From Chloroflexota bacterium (GTDB lineage: Bacteria; Chloroflexota; Limnocylindria; Limnocylindrales; CSP1-4), in the NCBI GenBank assembly GCA_003158495.1, contig PMJT01000011.1, positions 1,625-9,466 on the forward strand: a stretch of DNA of 7,842 nt. The letters are read 5' to 3'. The position numbers and the translations under genes are program-made. Below are positions 5,446 through 7,842 of the stretch, one piece after another; within the stretch, counting starts at the first letter, position 1; each line of letters begins with the position of its first letter. The notes under the pieces were generated by a model. That model did not search any database and was not told the DNA's origin. It worked only from the letters and a program-made list of their open reading frames with translations.

Positions 5446-6621
5446 CTAGCTCCGGCGCAACTGGCGCTTGTCGTACCAGCGGATGAGGAGCCAGCACAGG
5501 AACAGGATGCCGGCCGAGACGGCAGCGGCGCCCTGGAGCGGTGGGGAGTTGACCAGTCTCGAGGCCGTGTCCATGACTGTGTCGGTCGGCGGAGGTTCCG
5601 GTGTCTTGAGAGACCCAGGCTGCAAGGGGCCGGTTGCGGCGGAGGCACTGGCCTGAGCCGCGCCCTGGCCCATGAAGAGCGAGGAACCGCGCGGCACAGC
5701 GGCCATTTCGGTGGGAGCGCGATCGCCTGTGAGTTCGAGTGTCCGCTGCAGGATGCCCTTCGCGTCGAAGACCTCGATCCCGCCGGCCTCGGCCACGTGA
5801 ACGACCGAGCCCTCGTCGCTGGCAGCCAGGGCCGCCGCAGACTGGCGCGTGGTCGCGAGCTTAGCCGCCGTCTTGCCGTCCACGCTCCACAGGTTCGTGC
5901 CGCCGGCGACGACCGCCGTCGTGGTAAGTGCGGCGACGGCCACCGGCGATCCGTCCAGCTTGACCGTCCAAGTCGTAACGAGCGATGTGAGGTCAACGCT
6001 GATCAGCGCGTTGGGCGTCTGCGTGGCCACGAGGACGGCATCGTGGGTGCGGTCGATGGCCAGGGCCACAATGTTGCCCTCGACCGTGGCCTTCTTCATT
6101 GTCGAGGTGGCAGGATCCACGACTTCGAGCCAGTTCTTGCCGGCTTCGGCGACCGCGACACGGGCCTCGCGGCGATCGGCGGCCATCAGGTTGCCGGCAC
6201 CGGGGAGCTCGGCACTCTCCGTCACCGCCCCCCCGTGGATGACCGCGAAGGCGAGCGTACGGCGGGTCGGCATGGACCCGACGAGGATCTGGCCGGCGGG
6301 GAAAGCCAGCACGGAGACTGGGCCCGGCATGATCACGCTGCTCTGGACGTCGAGTGTGGCGATGTCGATGGGGATGATCGCGCTGCCACCGCCGCAGGCG
6401 TAGAGGGTGGTGCCGTCGGGCGTGAACGCCAGCGACAGCGGCGCGGGCACCATCGGGATCGTGCTGACGACCGTCGATGTCTTGACGTGGATTTCGAGCA
6501 CGCCGGCGGCACTGGCGACATACAGGTCGCCGACGCCGTTCGCCAGGACGGCACCCGAGAGCGTCATTGTGAGCATCGCTGCGAGCGCGCCGCTCGCCAC
6601 GAGTAGCTTTCCGGTCTTCAC
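5446..6621 (-). CDS. Exported beta-propeller-like protein with C-terminal membrane anchor
   Basis: A 391-residue protein of unknown function. It has a signal peptide (basic MKTGK, hydrophobic 6-26, likely cleavage after AVLA at residue 27). From about 30 to 318 it carries repeated strand-rich units of about 40 residues, such as DLYVASAAGVLEIHV, LAFTPDGTTLYACG, DAVLVATQTPNALISVDL and VVHVAEAGGIEVFDAKG, the pattern of YVTN/NHL-like beta-propellers with about seven blades. A low-complexity Ala/Ser/Pro linker follows (319-362), then a membrane helix (about 364-381) and a basic tail, RWYDKRQLRRS, that should lie in the cytoplasm. The propeller would therefore be displayed outside the cell membrane, where such folds usually bind partners. 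The start is a GTG with AGGGA five bases upstream. It lies 134 bases downstream of flgE, beyond a hairpin, so it probably has its own promoter. Confidence 0.82.
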   Translation of the reverse strand: MKTGKLLVASGALAAMLTMTLSGAVLANGVGDLYVASAAGVLEIHVKTSTVVSTIPMVPAPLSLAFTPDGTTLYACGGGSAIIPIDIATLDVQSSVIMPGPVSVLAFPAGQILVGSMPTRRTLAFAVIHGGAVTESAELPGAGNLMAADRREARVAVAEAGKNWLEVVDPATSTMKKATVEGNIVALAIDRTHDAVLVATQTPNALISVDLTSLVTTWTVKLDGSPVAVAALTTTAVVAGGTNLWSVDGKTAAKLATTRQSAAALAASDEGSVVHVAEAGGIEVFDAKGILQRTLELTGDRAPTEMAAVPRGSSLFMGQGAAQASASAATGPLQPGSLKTPEPPPTDTVMDTASRLVNSPPLQGAAAVSAGILFLCWLLIRWYDKRQLRRS

Positions 6622-6684
6622 GCGAGTCCCTGCGTCGTTGAGTGATGCCTGGTCTAGGTATCGGTCGAAGGGCTGGTCATGAGG

Positions 6685-6720
6685 AGTGGCCGGGCCAGTT
6701 TCAGGCCGGGCCCGGCCACT
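6685..6720 (-). terminator. Strong GC-rich hairpin after flgE, likely transcription terminator
   Basis: AGTGGCCGGGCC (6685-6696) is the perfect inverse complement of GGCCCGGCCACT (6709-6720), a 12-bp stem with a 12-base loop. It begins 35 bases past the flgE stop codon and lies upstream of the propeller gene. No T-run follows, as is common in GC-rich genomes. It probably ends the flgE transcript. Confidence 0.65.
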
Positions 6721-6755
6721 TGCCTCACAGCTTCAACCGAGGGTGGAGTGGGCGA

Positions 6756-7842
6756 TTACCGCTTCAGGTTGACGAGTTCCTGGAGCATCTCGTCCGAGGT
6801 GGTGATGACGCGGCCGTTGGCCTGGAAGCCTCGTTCGGCCGTAATCATGCCGGTGAACTGAGTGGCCAGGTCGACGTTCGACATCTCGAGCGCGCCTGTG
6901 GTCACGGTGCCGCGGCCGCCCGTCCCGGCGGTGCCGATGTTGGCCGCGCCGGACGCTGACGTGGCGGCAAAGTTGTTCTGACCGTCTCGAAGGAGACCGG
7001 CCGAGTTCAGGAAGTTCGCGAGGGCGATCTCGCCCAGGACCTGCGTCTGACCGTTGGAATACACGCCGGAGAGCTGGCCGGCATTACCGACGGCGAAAGT
7101 GACCAGCGTGCCCGAGGTGAAGCCGTTCGACTGGCCGGCCGGCTGGCTCGTGCCGCTGAACTGCGTCATCTGGGTCATGTCGATTGACGGCGTGGTCGCG
7201 GTCGCGCCGTCGGGGAAGGTGAAGGCGAGCGTGCCGGTCGAGGTCGACTCGATACCCGAGGTGGTGTAGGTCATGACGCCGTTGTTGACCGGCAGGACCG
7301 CTGGGGTTGCGGCCGGATCGGCGGCGACCTGGGCGATGCTGATGCCGGTGTCGGCGGCGTCCTTGGTGGCCGTCCAGCTCCACGTGTTGGCCGCGGTCTT
7401 GGTGAACGTGACCTTCACCGAGTGGGAGATGCCAAGGCTGTCGAAGACGGTCATCGTCGTCGGGACGGCCGTCCCGACGACGGCCCCGGCGTCGAGGTTG
7501 CCGGTGAGGCTCACCTTCGATGTTGCGAGTGCCGTGGTGCGCTGGCCGATCGGGATTGTGATGTTGGTCAGCGGCTGGGTGATGTCGATGTTGCCGGCCG
7601 CGTCGGCCTGCCAGCCCTGGACCTTCATGCCGCTGGCCGGGTTTGCGAGGGAGCCGTCGAGCGCGATGTCGAAAGCGCCATCGCGGGTGTAGGAGGTGCC
7701 TGCACCGTCGGACTCGATGAAGAAGCCGTCGCCCTGGATTGCCATGTCTGTCGTCTTGCCGGTCGACTGGAGGTTGCCCTGCGTCTGCAGGACGTCGATT
7801 CCGGCGACCGTCATGCCAAGGCCGATCTGGGCCGGGTTGATG
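6756..7842 (-). CDS. flgE: Flagellar hook protein FlgE, N-terminus cut by window edge
   Basis: FlgE polymerises outside the cell into the curved hook that joins the flagellar rod to the filament. 361 residues are visible. They begin INPAQIGLGMTVAGIDVLQTQG, the conserved FlgE stretch that normally lies some 70-80 residues in, so the true start is outside the window and ATG 7814 is internal. Next come the motifs TDMAIQGDGFFIES and YTRDGAFDIALDGSLANPASGMKVQGW, shared by hook and rod proteins, then a variable middle (about 90-240) that includes the FlgE-type TMTVFDSLGISHSVKVTF. The C-terminal signature GALEMSNVDLATQFTGMITAERGFQANGRVITTSDEMLQELVNLKR lies at visible residues 316-361. The FlgF and FlgG alternatives lack the long middle insert. 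No cysteine is visible, so the cysteine-dependent hook crosslink of spirochaetes is not expected. Other flagellar genes probably lie beyond the right edge. Confidence 0.93.
   Translation of the reverse strand, partial: INPAQIGLGMTVAGIDVLQTQGNLQSTGKTTDMAIQGDGFFIESDGAGTSYTRDGAFDIALDGSLANPASGMKVQGWQADAAGNIDITQPLTNITIPIGQRTTALATSKVSLTGNLDAGAVVGTAVPTTMTVFDSLGISHSVKVTFTKTAANTWSWTATKDAADTGISIAQVAADPAATPAVLPVNNGVMTYTTSGIESTSTGTLAFTFPDGATATTPSIDMTQMTQFSGTSQPAGQSNGFTSGTLVTFAVGNAGQLSGVYSNGQTQVLGEIALANFLNSAGLLRDGQNNFAATSASGAANIGTAGTGGRGTVTTGALEMSNVDLATQFTGMITAERGFQANGRVITTSDEMLQELVNLKR
7455..7482. repeat. 28-bp perfect palindrome inside flgE
   Basis: The 14-bp arm CGTCGTCGGGACGG (7455-7468) is followed without spacer by its exact inverse complement (7469-7482). 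It encodes VVGTAVPTT in the variable middle of FlgE. Such length with no mismatch is unlikely by chance, even at high GC. Confidence 0.75.

Noticed and set aside
5179..6606. Plus-strand frame of 475 codons, the longest in the window
   Set aside because: Arg/Gly/His-rich low-quality translation, antisense to a protein with signal peptide, propeller repeats and membrane anchor; no ribosome site.

Overview
This is a GC-rich bacterial chromosomal segment, roughly two thirds G+C by eye, with tightly packed genes and two incomplete ones at the edges. It comes from a flagellated bacterium: the right edge carries a hook-protein gene (flgE). The GC content, the ABC-2 transporter types and the HDOD protein would fit a motile Actinomycetota or Chloroflexota lineage. 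That placement is inference from protein style, not something the sequence proves.

Left part (1-3578, minus strand): four genes in the order ATPase, permease, ATPase, permease. Every junction is a 4-base ATGA overlap, so they form one translationally coupled operon encoding two ABC-2 type exporter modules. The last permease runs off the left edge. The operon starts at 3578. A CATAAT -10-like box lies only six bases before the ATG, and a 15-bp inverted repeat sits just upstream of that box. This suggests an mRNA with little or no leader and a repressor-type operator.

Middle (3579-4994): a divergent gene on the plus strand encodes an HDOD-domain protein, a signalling or regulatory family. It is followed by a gene-free stretch of about 300 bases between convergent genes that holds inverted repeats, one of them a possible terminator.

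Right part (4995-7842, minus strand): read in the direction of transcription, this holds the 3' five-sixths or so of flgE, a strong GC-rich hairpin, an exported beta-propeller-like protein anchored by a C-terminal membrane helix, and a small two-helix membrane protein with two cysteines in its loop. The spacers (134 and 166 bases) and the hairpin suggest separate transcription units rather than a flagellar operon. The propeller and the small protein have no function I can name.

Nothing here is clearly a new defence or mobile system. The points most worth a second look are the 28-bp perfect palindrome inside flgE, the compact operator-like start of the ABC operon, and the unassigned membrane-anchored propeller and small membrane protein next to flgE.
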